This document shows, piece by piece, positions 62,920-64,000 of a DNA stretch of 64,000 nucleotides (positions are counted from its first letter, which is position 1; each line of letters begins with the position of its first letter). The stretch spans positions 1,115,486 to 1,179,485 of the forward strand of contig ML133443.1 of the NCBI GenBank assembly GCA_003864495.1. The letters are read 5' to 3'. Made by a program: the position numbers and the translations under genes. This stretch comes from Nemopilema nomurai (taxonomy: Eukaryota; Cnidaria; Scyphozoa; Rhizostomeae; Rhizostomatidae). Under the pieces are notes generated by a model, which was given only the letters and a program-made list of their open reading frames with translations, searched no databases and was not told where the DNA came from.

Positions 62920-64000
62920 GTCATAAAGGGAATATGTTTAGCGGAGTTGATCATAAACTTTGTGCCATCTTGAGTCCCTTTTGTGAGATTTGCTTCTGCT
63001 GGGGATACAAGCACGAAATTGTTGGCCTTAACCTTTCAAAAATAGCGGGAAATGATATCAGGATGTGAAATGCTCCTTCGCAGAATCATATTTGGGGCAT
63101 ATTCTAAATTCAATATGCACTTTTTTATAAGAATAAAGTCTATAAGAATATTGAGGCTCAAAAATGCTTAACTTTGAAAATAATCTCAACCTTCATCAAG
63201 ACTAAAATTTCCCCTCAACCTGAGTTTTCTTCCAAAGCAAAACAAAAGTCACTTTGACGCTATATTCATTATATTGATGTTTTCTCATGTCGAAATTTTT
63301 CACAACAGATCGGAAAGGTTTAATGTTTTTCTCTGATCTTAAGGCAAATTTACACCTTGTGCTAGGCAAGAGTAATTAAAAAATAATTGTACCCTCAAAA
63401 TCGAAAACCTTTAAGAATATTGAGGCTTAGAAAAATTAGGTATTCTTATAAAATAAAAGTGTGTAGCCTTTATCATCGTTGTCGATGTAGTAAACTCATC
63501 TGATGACCAAAATCAAAGACCAATTTAAAAAGAGGTCAAAATCGAGAACAAATTGAAAGGTAACGTGGCTGAAATATCCAACAGCAAGATTTTTGAAAGT
63601 TCTGCCAATTTATATTGTATCTTCTATCCAATCCGATTTTGCCAAGCGTTCAAATAACTTTGAGTGAGCAAGAGTGTCCAAAAGAAGTGTCGTCTTTTAG
63701 GAAATCAAATCTCACTTGATTTCAGCTAGAGAGTTTGCATATATCGGTCTTCCAAGCCTTTTGTTTAAACTTGTAAGTCCAACATAGATTTTCCATTTCG
63801 TTATGCAGCACACCAAAGGATTAAGATAGACTTTTATATAAAATCCTTTTTAACTACCAATGTTGTTTTATTTTTTATCCACCACTTTCTATAGACTTCT
63901 GCTTTAATTTGAATCTCTCCATTTTTTGCAACCTGTTCAACACTTTCTGAATATTTTCAACTGGAATCAGCGCTTCACGGCCTTCATTTGTTTCTTAATT
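62920..64000. other. Upstream of VCPKMT; no gene seen
   Basis: The VCPKMT promoter should lie just right of 62919. Beyond that the sequence is AT-rich with no exon-like frame, splice-bounded block or repeat that I can support. Confidence 0.5.

Overview
This window reads as nuclear DNA of an intron-bearing animal. It is AT-rich, with GT-AG introns mostly of about 0.2-1 kb, scattered microsatellites, a Tc1/mariner-type element, a miniature inverted-repeat element and a tRNA-derived SINE-like repeat. The recognisable proteins are close in length and motif content to vertebrate orthologues. That pattern fits a slowly evolving marine invertebrate such as a cnidarian (inference only; no marker fixes the lineage).

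Layout. The left third (about 0.6-20.2 kb) holds two minus-strand genes that I do not recognise and that appear only when exons are chained by splice site and phase. One is a small gene of about 144 residues (648-3156). The other is a 15-exon gene of about 815 residues (3700-20201), ending in basic clusters and followed at once by a 27-bp minisatellite. From 22.1 to 45.0 kb lies MSH6 on the minus strand, the mismatch-repair ATPase. It is complete from PIP-like motif and PWWP domain to the C-terminal dimerisation helix, and is split into 42 short exons totalling 1335 codons. Head to head with it, 140 bp away across a shared promoter with an E2F-like site, is an intronless plus-strand SDA1 (688 aa). 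Next on the plus strand come the 12-exon cyclase-associated protein gene CAP (482 aa) and a two-exon PELP1/Rix1 homologue (823 aa). A five-exon VCPKMT (METTL21D) protein-lysine methyltransferase lies on the minus strand, tail to tail with PELP1. The last kilobase holds nothing I can call.

Functional links. SDA1 and PELP1 both serve late nuclear maturation of the 60S ribosomal subunit; in yeast, Sda1 and the Rix1 complex meet on the same pre-60S particle. Both genes are nearly intron-free, while their neighbour MSH6 carries 41 introns. The human situation is roughly the reverse, and this is the most striking structural feature of the locus. CAP (actin turnover) and VCPKMT (trimethylation of VCP/p97) have no obvious tie to the others.

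Limits. All gene models were built by eye from reading frames, splice signals, phase continuity and remembered family features. No database was searched. Exon edges in the five recognised genes are phase-consistent throughout. The two left-hand genes are predictions, and their first exons are the weakest part. No prokaryotic systems, CRISPR arrays or viral genes were seen.
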